Below are positions 22,405 to 34,764 of a stretch of 64,000 nucleotides of DNA, piece by piece. Position 1 is the first letter of the stretch; each line of letters begins with the position of its first letter. The stretch covers positions 1 to 64,000 of the forward strand of contig JANBPU010000054.1 in NCBI GenBank assembly GCA_027575805.1, given 5' to 3'. The notes below the pieces were generated by a model. It made no database searches. It had not been told where the DNA came from and worked only from the letters and a program-made list of their open reading frames with translations. The stretch is from Mycoemilia scoparia. Lineage: Eukaryota > Kickxellomycota > Kickxellomycetes > Kickxellales > Kickxellaceae. Position numbers and translations under genes: made by a program.

Positions 22405-23263
22405 ATAAATGAATGATCAAGTCTTGACGACATCTACCATAAAACATCATTCCCCTATCATTGATCTCGAGGTTTTTCTAGAGTTTTATTTTTTCACTGA
22501 CTTGATGTCACTTTATAATAATGATTTTCAACAATGATTTTAATTTATATTTAAATTATAAAATCGCATTTGCTATTTCAAACATGGAATCTTTGAATTT
22601 CAATGGCGATCAAATGGTATGGTAGTTAGAAATTGGTTCGTATTATTTGGCCCAATTGCAGTACTTTTGATATGCCATTCCTATAAACCTATTTTTGTTC
22701 CTTTGCACCTGATCGCCATTGAAATCTTGCAGTGTTCATATATCTCAGTAGAATAGAGTCATCGCCATAAAAGCAATCAAGCGACTCAAAGTTTAAAAAG
22801 AGAGTTCATTGAGGCATCGTCAAACTAGAGTGATTTAATGACTTTGCTGATTGAACCCAAAATGTTTTATTGAGATGTTAAGCACTTGACAACATATTGC
22901 GTGTGTGCATCTAATATCCATTACACTCTGACGACTATAGGCATGTAGTTTGGCTTGTCAATACTGTATATATGATGGCAGGTTGAGTATCTAAATATAC
23001 CTTTGGCTTCACATAAATGCTTAATGTGAGCCACCACAAATATCTCACAATGTTTCTCTTGTTTAGTTTTCCTTTTTGGTATCATCATTATATATACACA
23101 CACTAAATAGCTACCAATATTATATATTTTGCAGATTTAGTATAATCCACAAACTACTCACCATTACCCGACATTAAGCATTATCAACACACACACACAC
23201 TCTCTCTCTGTTTCAAAAATCCAACAGTTTTCCTTATTATTTCAAACACTAAAGTAAACAACC
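22405..23263. other. intergenic, no gene supported
   Basis: AT-rich spacer between the second secreted protein and the small kinase. The segment CAATGGCGATCAAATGG near 22600 reappears inverted as CCTGATCGCCATTGAA near 22710, a weak local inverted repeat. An AC/TC microsatellite precedes the kinase gene. Confidence 0.5.
23187..23209. repeat. AC/TC dinucleotide microsatellite
   Basis: Seven AC units followed by TC units about 55-75 bases before the kinase start codon, so probably in its leader or core promoter. Confidence 0.85.
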
Positions 23264-24130
23264 ATGAACTCTGAAATAAACATATTACAACGCATAATAG
23301 AAAACAATGAAAATGTCATAATAAGGGCAGAATACCTCCAAACCGAGCATCAAATAAAATGTGGAACCGAACTTTTGAAAGGTAGATGGGTTGATGAAGA
23401 CCAGGTTGAGAAGTTGTTGAAAAAGCTAGGTAAACAACTAGAAATCAACAATGGATATGTTGTAATAGAAAATGGGGTTGCAACCGAACACAAAAGAAAC
23501 CTCAAATACCGTAAATACGAAAACTTGAATACTATCGAAACACAAGAATATAAAGTCAAGTATAGTTTATCGTGCTTTTATGGCAAAGTCTACTTTTATG
23601 ACGGTGATGGTTGTGATTTCGTTGTAAAAGGATTAGGGAAATTTGGTGACCAGGATGATTTGGATACTCTGTACCGGGAAATCGATGTTTTTTTAGCAAT
23701 AGGAGGACAAGAACACATCAGCGGTATAATCAAAATGCTCGGTGTTGTCAGAAATGAAGATGGTGATGTTATCGGAATCGCTTTGGAAAAAGGAGAAAGA
23801 TTTGTGGCCGAAAATATCACCCAAGCACAGAAAGCCGAGTTATGTGATGGTGTTGCTTATCTTCATAGTAGAGGATATATCCACTGCGATATAAAAGAAC
23901 CCAATGTTGTGATAGTAAACGAACATGCCAAGCTAATAGATATTGGATCATGCTTGGCGGTTGATGACAAAACTAGCGCTATATTTATGACAGAAGATTG
24001 TGGAGATCCAAAGCTTCTTACCGGAGAAAGGGGAAGACCAGGCTTTGAATTTGACATTTATTGTCTCTGTAAACTGTTTGGCCTGGATAGCACAAAGTAT
24101 AAAACCATTGAGGATATCAAAAAAGCTTGA
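23264..24130 (+). CDS. small divergent protein kinase
   Basis: 288 residues, single exon. The first ~90 residues are charged and unrecognised. A shortened kinase domain follows: a VVK lysine (CDFVVKGLG), an acidic helix-C-like stretch, catalytic loop YIHCDIKEPNVVI (H207, D209, N214; HCD instead of HRD), and a DIG in place of DFG at 226-228. The helix-F Asp is in GFEFDIYCL. The chain ends soon after, so most of the usual C-lobe (helices G-I) is missing. The key Lys, both Asp and Asn are present, so catalysis is possible, but the missing C-lobe and altered DFG make a pseudokinase or a very specialised kinase equally plausible. I cannot assign a family. Start is the first ATG after an AC-rich leader. 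Confidence 0.7.
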   Translation: MNSEINILQRIIENNENVIIRAEYLQTEHQIKCGTELLKGRWVDEDQVEKLLKKLGKQLEINNGYVVIENGVATEHKRNLKYRKYENLNTIETQEYKVKYSLSCFYGKVYFYDGDGCDFVVKGLGKFGDQDDLDTLYREIDVFLAIGGQEHISGIIKMLGVVRNEDGDVIGIALEKGERFVAENITQAQKAELCDGVAYLHSRGYIHCDIKEPNVVIVNEHAKLIDIGSCLAVDDKTSAIFMTEDCGDPKLLTGERGRPGFEFDIYCLCKLFGLDSTKYKTIEDIKKA

Positions 24131-24300
24131 TTTGTTAGCTAATTCTTTTGATTGAATTGAACATTTTAAATGAAAATGATATTTTTAAAGCTTGTTACAA
24201 CAAAAAATTCTGTAAAAAATAAAATAAATAGGTAGAACAGTGAGTGCAATTTCATTGCCAATAGTAAATTTGCTAGAAATATTGATATAATGTAAAGGTC

Positions 24301-24371
24301 AATAATAATAATAATAATAATGAATTATTAGCAAACATTTTAAAGCTATAAATATATATATATATATATAT
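24301..24371. repeat. AAT and AT microsatellites
   Basis: (AAT)7 at 24301-24321 and (AT)10 at 24352-24371, in the short convergent spacer between the kinase and the first carrier gene. Confidence 0.9.
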
Positions 24372-24421
24372 CATATAACTTACAATAATGTTTATTCTAA
24401 TAATAACATAAATTAATATTA

Positions 24422-26510
24422 TTATTGTCCAGTCAAATGTCTAACCAACCAAAGGAATCCAGTCATCTCAATAGACATGATGGCAATGGCAGAAAGGTAG
24501 GCCCACATAAGAATCTCAGCGGATTCATCTTCCAACAACCCAATGCTCTGAGTAATCATAATCAAGTTGACAGCAGGTGGGCAAGATCCCAAGATAAACA
24601 GCACCAACAAGAGAATTGGATCATTGACAAATTGCTGGAATACCGATGGAGCAAGCCTGCTGAGAAGAGAAAAGAATACAATGCTGAATAAGGGGACTAC
24701 CAGGAATCGGCCAAGCATCACGATGATGGTTCCAATTAATCTATCACGTTTACAGATTATCAGCTTGGGCATTCTCGCTGTCACCATTGTATGGGGCGAT
24801 GAATTGATGCTAACAGAGTCTTGGTGGTGGTAGCTGTTTTGATGATGGTGGATTTGAGATTGATATTGCTCTTCCATGTTACGACTATATCTAAAGTTGC
24901 TGTTACTAAATGTCTCTGAAGAACGGATATCGGATGCATCGTCCAAAGTTTGTACATCGTATGAAGCCGAAGTCATGTTCTCAACGTTTGGCTGACCACC
25001 ACGGGGTTGTTGGCGGTGGTAGCTGTGTTGCTGCTCTTGGGCCAAGTTGTTGTTACCCTCAACATTGTCATAATATCCGCCACTATATTGGTTATTTATA
25101 GAGCCATGACGTGCAGCAAAGGCGACTTCATTGTGGGTTTCCTCAACCTCATCATCGGAGCTTTCGACTGGAATACCAAGCTGAGCGCCAAGCGCCATGA
25201 TGGTGATGGGAATTGCAGAGTCGCCAATCATAACCATAGCTGCCCACAATGATTTGATAGGCGACCTTTTGTTGATTACCAGCCACCGCAAAGATGGAAC
25301 CGATATCACGAATATTCCCAACAACAGACTAAAGATTGGAGGCGATAACAGCAGCGTGATTGTACTTTCAAGCGGTTTGAGGATACGCTTGAATACCCTG
25401 TAGGCTCTGCGAGATGAACGTCTAACGCTATGGACGCTCAGCCTCCTATCATTATTTCCATTTCTGAAGGAATGCAGTAGTGGTGATCGGTGGTCGTTAT
25501 TATCAGGCTCACCACCACCATTGCCAGTACTACGCAAGATTGCGCCATAGCCCGTAGATCCAGATGTTATCTGGTTTTGATGATTGCCCTGATGGTGACG
25601 ACAGCCATTATTATTATTGTCTTGATGGTAAATTAATGCATCAGATACGTTCTCCACGCTAGCAACCTCATCCTCGTCTTCCTCGTCATTAATAACCTGC
25701 TTGGGAGGTTGCAGCCAAATCATACCAACGCTCCACCGCATAATATTATTAACAAGTCCAAAAATAACAGCATAAGTAATACCACGAAGTGCCAATTCCT
25801 CCGGGGTATCAGTCTCATCGCGTAGCAAAAACTTGGAACCCGGACTGGTAGCAATACTGTAAATCAATGCATATGGAAGAGTATTGCAGTTATTGAACAT
25901 GACTGAGACTTCAATTAGGCGACGATAATAGTATTCGAGACGGCATGCTCTGGCCATTCCCCAAGCAAATGTCAGACCAACCATTGTGTACAAAAGATAG
26001 GTAAGTGGCTCAATCCATAGCTCCAGGACCATCTCCAGGTTGGCATTTTGAACAATCTTTGTAAACAGTAGACAGGGAGTGAGGATCTTCAGATTGACAG
26101 TTGAAATTGCCTAATTTAAATAGTGTAGCAGCAGTATAGACCAGTCAGTTTGTATGTTAGGAAAACATGTATGCGAATTTAGTTATTTTTTAATAAGAAT
26201 ATTTGGTGATCTTTTGAGCCAGGGAGGAGGAGGAGGACGACGACTACTTACATGGACGACTTTTTGGTCAAGCACGTTGCGGCGAGCAAAGAAATATCCT
26301 GGCAATGCGACCAAAACGGTTTCCATAACCGCCTAGAATTAACAATTAGAGTTCATGACAGATCCTGACTGTTGGTAAGTTTCCAGATAAAGTCACGTTT
26401 TCATAATACGTGATATATAATGATGACGACGAGGCAACAAAGCGATTAGACACTAGATTGATCACGCTGATACATACCTGAGCAGAAGTCAAGAAATATG
26501 CAAACCCCAT
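24422..26510 (-). CDS. auxin-efflux-carrier (PIN-like) family transporter 1 (3 exons)
   Basis: Predicted complement(join(24422..26110, 26252..26332, 26478..26510)), 600 residues. Small first exons encode MGFAYFLTSAQ and a 27-residue segment (AVMETVLVALPGYFFARR..); both introns are phase 0 with GTATGT and GTAAGT donors. About five membrane segments occur in the first ~170 residues, including TPCLLF and the family hallmark NCNTLPYALIYSI. A hydrophilic loop, membrane segments around 290-350 with IPITIMALGAQLG, a second His/Gln/Asn-rich loop, and about three C-terminal membrane segments follow. This is the layout of fungal ECM3-like carriers, thought to be ER or plasma-membrane efflux proteins; the substrate is unknown. 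The start is the first in-frame ATG. The second carrier at 29305-31811 has the same exon plan. Confidence 0.88.
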
Positions 26511-27901
26511 TATTGTGGCAATGGCGATAAAATACAAATAGAATTATTCTTGTTTATATTATTATTATTATGATTATTATTACAGATGACTGGATCCTTT
26601 TTGTTGTTTGCGCTTTATGTGTGTATAAGGCAAACGGTAGTGGGCAGTACTAATAGTAGCTGAGATGGTGATTGATACTAAATAAGGATATGGTTCTAGA
26701 AACTGATCATAAGGCAAGAATAGGCGTGGTTATTTTAAAAGAGGCAGGTGTTGTGGAAATTGCAAGATTTGTTTGATCGTTCTCGGCAGTTTATAAATAT
26801 GTACAACAATTGCTCTTCCAGGACTACCAAACAAATAAATAGCTGAATGACGATGTTGCGGATCCACGCCTTCTTCTTCTTCTTCTCTACGAACTATTAT
26901 GAACAAACACACGCACAGAGGCACAATCCAAGCTAAATCGACGGAAAAATGACGCAGCAAATAAGTCCCCAAAAATAAAAAAGCAGTAAACCTATATTCT
27001 CAGCTTTTCGCGATTATCAAGAGATTCAAATGGCATTTGAAAGAAAGAGAGAAGGGCAGGCCACAGCTCCAGGGATGTGCTATTTATACCTTTTGCAATT
27101 TTGGCCATACTGTATGTGTTTGTGCCGGAGAGTGGCTAGAAATAACAATTAGTGCTTTTAGTACCTTTTTACGCTCTTCCTGCCTGTCTATCTATCTCAC
27201 AGCCATGTGCTTTTCCGCTGACGGTAGGGGCAATCAAACAAGTCATATGTTATTATTTCATGTAGGTCAAAGATGAGGGACTGAGAGAGTGCGCGTGTAA
27301 CCTGGTTCATCACCATCGTCTTAAACACACATACATGGGTATCGTCGTCATTGATACCAAACGATGCAGAAACTTGCATTCAAGTCACAAGTAAATGTCA
27401 AGCCAAGATGCACTTTCGTTGCTGACAATCCTTTTAATCACGAATATTTTACATATGGCTCTACGCTTGGTGTTTTATGTATGTATGTGCCACTTTTTAG
27501 TGGTTGGGATATACTTGGCGCAACGACCCGTTGTAACTTGCAGTCCTTCACTCACTCACTGATACTCACTCTCTAGAGTAATGGCTTAAACACGCATATT
27601 GGCTAAAGACATTTGTTATAATATATTTGGAAAAAGTATAAATATTGAACTTTCCAAGTGTTTCCTCAATAATAATGGTAGTGGTATGTATGTACTATTA
27701 TCTTTACACTCTGCCAAGCCATGTTGTTTAACAACATAGTACTGTGTGTAGCCACATAATAACAACGTTAATAATGACTTTTGCTTCAACAGTTAGCTGC
27801 ATTTTATTCTCTGAATTCCTCAATAATAAGAGATCGTCATACATACTTTCGACAACTTTTGTTTTGGTTAATTGTATTACATATTGGCGACGGCGATGAT
27901 G

Positions 27902-27943
27902 ACTACTATTACTACTACTATTATTATTATTATTATAATAATA
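27902..27943. repeat. trinucleotide microsatellite (ACT/ATT)
   Basis: Imperfect ACT then ATT triplets for about 40 bases in the carrier intergenic region. Confidence 0.85.
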
Positions 27944-28209
27944 GTAACATGTTGGACAAGATCAATCTTCTAGATTTGTTTTCTGTTATACAAAACCCAC
28001 ATTCACATACATAATTTGGGTCAAACTATCTCCTACCCCAAGTCTGTATCAACTACTCCATAACCTTCTCTAAAACTTGGTTTCATTTTCATTCCGATAT
28101 ACAATCCCATTGCCATATACAAACATATCTATGCAAATAAGTAATTTCAAAAAATGTATTCTTGAAGCAATAAAAATATCATCATGATTATGACTATTGT
28201 TCAGAATGG

Positions 28210-28237
28210 TAATAATAATAATAATAATAATACTAAT
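28210..28237. repeat. AAT microsatellite
   Basis: About seven AAT units followed by interrupted copies. Confidence 0.85.
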
Positions 28238-29162
28238 AATTCTGAAACAATGGAATTCCGAATCACTACTACGGCAGATAACTTTTTCCGTTCCTTCATT
28301 TTGTTATTTGTTAACATTCCTTTTTTATTTAGTAAATGGGTAGCAAGAGCAAATGTGAGGTAATTTAACATGAAAAAAAATCGGATGACCAGCTTAATTT
28401 TGGGAATCCCCCAAAAAGTGATATATCACGCCACATACACACACTCTCTCTTTGTCAATATCTTTCCCCCTCCCTTTTTATTCCCCCCTTATACAAACAT
28501 TATTATTGTCATAAGCACTAAAATTGTTGTGGTCATCACTATTTTCCATATAACCATCACATATCTCTCTAATTCATGGTGGTGGTGTGATCCCCCAAAA
28601 TAAACTACCTGAACGTTCGATTAATGTATAAAACAAATCCATACAGATAATAACAATGGTAATGAATGAACAAAATAAATTTGCACGCCTTATGTCGCAA
28701 TAACACTTGGGTTGCATCTATTGAAACCTACTACCATTGATATCATCAGCATCATTATTATATTTTGGTTTTTAAGGGGTAATGGTGGTAGCCTGACCGC
28801 CACATTTTGATCACATCCCAACTCCTTGCAATAACTAAACGATTCTATTGGTTATAATTGGAAATATTAAGATACATGTTTGAAGTTGCAGATAGATAAA
28901 AACTAAGTAAGTAAGTAAGTAGTGGGTACTCGAAGGTGGTGCAGGGTAGCAGCAGCAGCAGCAACATGTACTCTTGCATATACGACTTTATCTATATTTG
29001 CATGTTTGTATACAGACATGGATGAATTGGTTTGGGATATATGTTTAAGAATGCATGTTCACCAATGTGATAAAAAATAATAACGAAGAGGGAAATCGAT
29101 GTGTAAAAAGTTAATCCAAGTAAAGTTAAAAATCTATGATATGTATATATCTGGTCGCTGAT

Positions 29163-29198
29163 GATAATAATAATAATAGTAGTAGTAGTAGTAATAAT
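29163..29198. repeat. AAT/AGT microsatellite
   Basis: Compound triplet repeat (ATA then GTA units), about 100 bases beyond the stop codon of carrier 2. Confidence 0.85.
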
Positions 29199-29304
29199 AC
29201 ACAACTATTGGATTGCCATTAACAAACACTGTTTATAGATATATCCTTCAAACGAAAAGTTGCATAAACCCGACCTGTCAGCCAAGTATGAGTTATGTAT
29301 GTAA

Positions 29305-31811
29305 CTACACAGTATTAATTGAATCTAACCCGGCCTGGACATGGTGAGGGGTTGGGAAAAGCAATTGGGTAAGCCACAAAAACCCGGATATTTCGGCCGC
29401 CATAATGACTGAGCCGAGGAGATAACTCCAAAACAGAATAATTGCAGTTTCATCCTGGTAATAGCCATTGGCCTGGGAGACGGTGATTAGGTTGATGGCT
29501 GTGGGACATCCGGAAAGCACAAGCATTGTGAAAAACAGAGTTGGGTCTTGTCTAAGCACCGGAGCAATGTTGGGTGTCACATAGTATAGGAACATTAACA
29601 AGGCAATTGTAAATACTGGGGAGACGATGTATCTGCCAGTAAGTGTAACTATTAGACCAACTTTTTCTAGGTATGACTTTGTAAACTTCGCCTCCCCTTC
29701 TTTAGACTTTTTGGTTCTGGCTTTGTTTGAATTGGCCGACACATGAGAATCGGTTTTGGTAAATTCCTGGTTTCTATGTCTTGAGGTGTTTCTTCTAAAC
29801 TTGGTGAATATATTTAGCCTGCTATTAATGATTCTAGGTGTAGTAATAGGTGTAGTTTTTGGATTTTCGACGGACAAGGTGTCATCCGAAAGCGTCTCAT
29901 TCGCAATGACGACTGAATGGTCAGGCAGCGAGGATGATGATGATGATGAATGGGAAGATGGCTTTTGTAGTATGTCAGGTTTTGCCGAATGATAGCCACT
30001 ACCACACATGCTTTCAAAATATTTGCCACTAGAACTATGATGCTGCTGCTGTTGTTGTTGTCGGTGAAATGTTTCTCCTGTCTCGGCTGGTGTCGATGGA
30101 AGAGTTGAAGATGTGTCACCCCGTGGTGACGGTACCCTCTCGTAGACGGATCTTGTGACTCCTATGTTGGTGGGACTAACATTAGCCGGGTGGTCAGCTG
30201 AGGCCGAATGTGAGCTATTGGCAATCGACGTGGCTGCATGAGCTACGGCAGGGCTGGTGGTGGCTTTAGCGCCAATACCGGCAGTGGTGGCGCCACCAAC
30301 ATGATCACGATAATCGTCGGCTTGATCTTTTTTCTCAGGCTCGTTGCTGTTATCTTCTTCATTCATGAGACCCAATTGGGCTCCTAATGACATAATTGTC
30401 AAGGGAATGCTCGCATCTCCCATTTGCTTGAGAGCACCGAGCACCGAGTACAGCAGGGTTCCTGAGGTTGTCATGTTTTCCCTAAGGCCGGGTATAGCCA
30501 TGGTGATGATCGCTCCAATAATACTATACATGGGGCCACTGAGATAAGGCGATACATACTTTTGATAGGCTCTAGCGGTCGGCACTATGACCATTTTTAG
30601 TACATCGGAGATCTTGTGAACGACCCTGACCATGATGTGCGGTTTGACCACCACTACCAAATGCTGATGCCGCTGCTGCTCCTTTGCATAGTCATATCCT
30701 GATGTATATGAGCGCAAGTCGCTTTCATCATTAGCCTTCTTTGGGTATTGATAGAAGGACACATCTTTTTCCGTTGGAGTTTCTATTTCAACCACATCGC
30801 TTTCTTTTCTTCCTTCTTCCATTTCACTACCACCACCATAAATGTGATTACTGCTATTCCGGTTGTTATCATTCTCTTTATCTGGATCTGCATCATGGCT
30901 TTTGTCATAAGGCCGCATCCATTTAACGCCCACGCTCCACCGCAATATATTGCTTGGAATTCCAAATAGCACAGCGTATGCTATTGATCTAGCAGCCGCA
31001 CTCTCCAAAGTATCTTGATCGCTTTTCAAAAGAAAAGAAACGCCTGGGCTTGTAATGATGCTGTAGAGCAGAGCGAATGGAAGAGTGTTGCAATTCATTG
31101 AAAACACCAAAACATCGATAAACCTGGTATAGCCCTTCGGTAACCCGAGAAACAGCGAGGTGCCTCGTGAATAGATGAACCCAAATACAACGCAAAAGAT
31201 GAAAACAAGCGGAGCAATCCACAGCTTGATTAGCTGGCCGAGATCAAGGGATTCCAGCATTTTGTAATACAAGAGACATGGTGTTAAAAGGTTCATCCCC
31301 ATTTTCGATATACTCTATACATCCAAATAATTATATAAGGCCTACATAAGAACGTACATGAGTGTGTATGTATGCGATACAGCTGTTTAATATACTAAAT
31401 TTTGGCTTTATGACCATTTATAGGCTATATTTACGAACCTTCATAGTATTTCGATTTAGGATTCCAGTTTTGGATAAAACGAATCCTGATAACGAGATTA
31501 CCACGACCTCGACAATGGCCTACACATGAAATTTAGTAATCACATACACGGATATGTTACTGAGTATATATAAATTTGGTGATTCCAGTAAAACTGTGGC
31601 CTTGTGAATGGTATTTTTATTATCAGTACCAAGGATGTAGAGAGTTACCATGACAATATTAAATTAATTTCATCATAATGTTGCTCACAAATAGTCGACA
31701 CACAGGATCCAAACAAACCATATGTGGATTAACTGACCAGTTCAGCCAAAATTGTTGGTGAGGGTGGTTGCGTACCTTTATGGATACCAAGCAATATTGT
31801 ACAAACCCCAT
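29305..31811 (-). CDS. auxin-efflux-carrier (PIN-like) family transporter 2 (3 exons)
   Basis: Predicted complement(join(29305..31314, 31439..31519, 31776..31811)), 708 residues. Exon 1 encodes MGFVQYCLVSIK, exon 2 exactly 27 residues (AIVEVVVISLSGFVLSK..), both phase 0, matching carrier 1. Donors are GTACGC and GTTCGT, the latter unusual. Family marks: LTPCLLYYK, NCNTLPFALLYSI, IPLTIMSLGAQLG, and a terminal block of membrane segments with GCPTAINLITV. Two long hydrophilic loops, at about 180-280 and 365-580, are Ser/His/Gln-rich and differ almost entirely from carrier 1, while membrane segments stay similar. The loops are probably cytosolic regulatory regions (inference). The tandem arrangement with an identical exon plan indicates an old local duplication. 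Substrate unknown. Confidence 0.88.
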
Positions 31812-33700
31812 TGGAATTATCTATAAAATAAGAAAAAGTGGAACAATTTCGAGTGTGGGTCAATATGTTGTATTTATACTACGGCTTTTCCCCTTTGTTT
31901 GCCACTTTTTCAGTCGTTGGCTGGCGGCTGGCTGGCTGGCTGGCTCAGCGGTTCTCCTTTTTCTTTATCTCTGTGCGTATATGTCCCGTATATGTATACG
32001 CCCAGTCAACAAGTTCTGAAAATCTTGGTGGCTTGTTTTTTTTATACTTCGGTATTGCGCCGATTGTTGAACAAACTGGACAGGCAAAATAGTCGATCAA
32101 AAAGAAGTGAGATATTGTATTTGCTAGAGTAATAATAGAATGTTCTAAAACTAGGAATGGAGACCTCTTTGATAAAATATCCTGATATGGCATACACAAA
32201 GCAACTTTGATGATTTTATAATGAGGAGAAGCACAGGCACTGAAGTATACTGGTGTATGAATGTGGTTCAAGATGGCTCGAAAGTGAGATCTTGTTACTT
32301 ATTAGCAAAGAGTTTTTTAATTTGGCCATTATACCATTTGGAGAAGAGGTACGTAGATGATGTTAAAAGGGGTAATAATAGAGGAGGAGGGTAAGTAATA
32401 CACGCATAAAATTTAACAAGATCCTAGCCATACATATTTGCATGTGGAGCAGGAATCTGCAAGAGTACTGAGTGGGCCACATAACATACAACTTTAGCTA
32501 CAATCTAATGTGAAAGAGATAAATAAAGCAGTTATCGATTCCTACTTCGTTTCTTGCCACACAGACACAGACACAAGCAATTGTGCAGAGAGGGTGTATA
32601 CAGGGAAAAAGCCGTAGAAACCTTTTTGAGTAGAACTGAGTATGTATGTTCCTGTACGCTGGTGTGCATGGCCTAGCCTATCAGTCGGCTTGTGGCTCAC
32701 CAGGTCATGCATCCATCTCTGCTGTGTGAGAAAGCTGACAGGGATTCAGGTAACGATATTAGTAGCAGCAGTAATAATTATTATGGCAGTACTACTACAA
32801 TATCATTGTTGTTGGTAGGTATGCTCAGTAGTAATAAACCACCACCGTCCCCACCTCCATAGTAAATATCTCTCAAACTAATTTCCGGTGAGTGAGAGAA
32901 AAAAGGCGTATTCAATTAAAAATAACACCATAAAGCCACAGGTACACCTGTGGAGTAATCCGGGTTTGGCACCTTGTTTCGCCACAGAAAAATCCAGTCA
33001 CTTTAGCTATAGGATTATCCCCATTGTTTATAGATTTATCTAAAAGTATCATCTAGCAATATATATATATAATTGAAATACATGGACTATTGACACAAGA
33101 TTTCGTAAATATGTATATTATACATGAATTTATTTTTATTAATGTATTGACATAGTAATCATAATAATTGTCATCCAATGGCGTGAATCAATTCGTTCAT
33201 ATCCAGCATCTTCATCTACTACTTCTTTTTGTGTCCTGCAACACCTCCGCCTTCATTTTTCTAGCTAAATTTTTATCAATTCATCATTACAAACTGTCAT
33301 CATGATAGGTGTATAGGAACATGTAGATGGAATAACTGTAATTCCGATTATTACTGAATTTAAATGGATACTGGCTCGAAATTTTCGAGAGTTGGGCTAG
33401 GAACTGGAGTTATTGGGATGCATTTAACGTATCTAGATAGTATTCTACAAATAAGCAAAGAAGATATAAATAAGCGGGCTAAAGATGTGTTTGACAATTA
33501 CTCTTAGCAGGTATACAGCACACATCTACTTGCTTACTATTTCTAGTAGTAATGTTTTATATACCGCGTATGCACATTATAAGCCATTATTAATTTTGAT
33601 TGTCTTGTATCAAGCCTTATGTAATAATATCAGTTGTAAACAATGAATATTTTTCAAAGCACTTGGATTCCAATAATAACATCACATGTTGATATACAAA
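31812..33700. other. intergenic, no gene supported
   Basis: Upstream of carrier 2. Contains a GGCT tetranucleotide repeat (31925-31945) and otherwise AT-rich DNA. Three overlapping open frames at 31768-32132 share this low-complexity stretch and look accidental. Confidence 0.5.
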
Positions 33701-33821
33701 TATATGGTTGAGAGTTTTTGAATGGTACCTTTTGGTGGCCAATGATTATATGAGCAACCATGCACAAATTGATGTCCAGGTTTACTAGTAAACACTCGCC
33801 CTTCAAAAATAACTACCCATG
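33701..33821 (+). repeat. MITE copy I
   Basis: Starts TATATGGTTGAGAGTTTTTG and ends TTCAAAAATAACTACCCAT, with CCAATGATTATATGAGCAAC, GATGTCC and TTTACTAGTAAA inside. It is directly followed by a decayed repeat (33822-33926). Copy K at 42245 is followed by the same type of sequence. Confidence 0.82.
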
Positions 33822-33926
33822 TAATAGGCAGAAATGGCTCCTCAGATTTCGACCCAATCAAAAGCCATTTTCAATGCAATTCCTAAGACCCATTTTTTAG
33901 GTGATGTGAAAATTAGCCATATTTCA
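33822..33926 (-). repeat. decayed dispersed repeat, copy 1
   Basis: Similar along its length to 34637-34764 and 42353-42465. Shared landmarks are GGCAGAAATG, TCCTCA, GACC(C/T)AATCA, GCCATT, and ACCCATTTT. Read on the minus strand, it retains a KMG..N pattern with stop codons, so it looks like a relic of a coding sequence. Confidence 0.6.
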
Positions 33927-34636
33927 ATATAGATAGATAGTCTGTCAAGTATACTGTGTTTGTGATTTGAGTTATTGTTGTATAGATCGGTTATAATATT
34001 ATTCCGGTGGCAGTAGATAATGATAATTAGGAATCAGGAATCAAGGTGACAGCACATTTATTTTGATAATTAGCTTAAAAAGACCTTTACTGTATAATGT
34101 AAGGATATTATTGATCCTTGCTTATACATGCTTTAGTTTGAGGGGGACAATTTTTCCCTAAGGCTATATGAAATCTCACTATATAGTTGACATACATACA
34201 CATGATATTTGCTATTATTTAACAAGCATTGGTCATACATCTATTCAATATATGCAATGGTCTTGTTTTACAATACATTGATGGTAGTAATACCAATCAG
34301 GTTTATTCCTTAAAGGTTAGGCGAATAGCCAATGTTATGTCTCCCGAAGGGGTTTTTACTGCATTTTCTCCGATTATATCTAATAAGAATCTATGTGCGT
34401 GTGTATATGTATCTTTGAAACGTGACTTTTTAAGAATAATAGATCACTGCAAGAAAGCCATGCAAACAACGACAATCGCGGCTTGAATTTATACTATAAT
34501 AATAAAAAGATATAAAACAGCACAATTTCTATAAAAGCAAAGCAGCTATTGTGACAAAAGCTGCCAGAGCACTGCTGACCCTTTAGCTTTACAATTTTGT
34601 TGCCACCCTGCCAATTGATAAAAATTCACAAGTGTT

Positions 34637-34764
34637 AAAGAGTTTGGTAGGCAGAAATGCGGATCCTCATCATATTTTGACCTAATCATCAGCCATTCCA
34701 TATGCAACAACTCCTGGGGTCCCATTTTGTCTAAGGCCTTGTGAAATATGACCAAATGTTGCTA
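34637..34764 (-). pseudogene. decayed dispersed repeat, copy 2 (best-preserved frame)
   Basis: On the minus strand this copy reads FHKALDKMGPQELLHMEWLM then IRSKYDEDPHF with no stop, and the copy at 42353 reads a related LCKMCPQELYMKSLVF..KYEGP. The matching protein pattern in two copies suggests a former coding sequence, perhaps part of a mobile element or small gene family. There is no complete gene here and no family I recognise. Confidence 0.45.

Larger units (their letters stand above)
26511..29304. other. 2.8-kb intergenic between the two carriers, no gene supported
   Basis: Holds the upstream region of carrier 1 and the downstream region of carrier 2. It is rich in simple repeats (27902-27943, 28210-28237, AAGT repeats at 28904-28921, AGC at 28950, 29163-29198). 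Open frames are short and repeat-driven. No MITE or RNA gene was recognised. Confidence 0.5.

Noticed and set aside
23264..24130. The small kinase as a Crinkler-type effector C-terminus
   Set aside because: No ubiquitin-like head or Crinkler junction motif is attached, and similarity is limited to generic kinase motifs.
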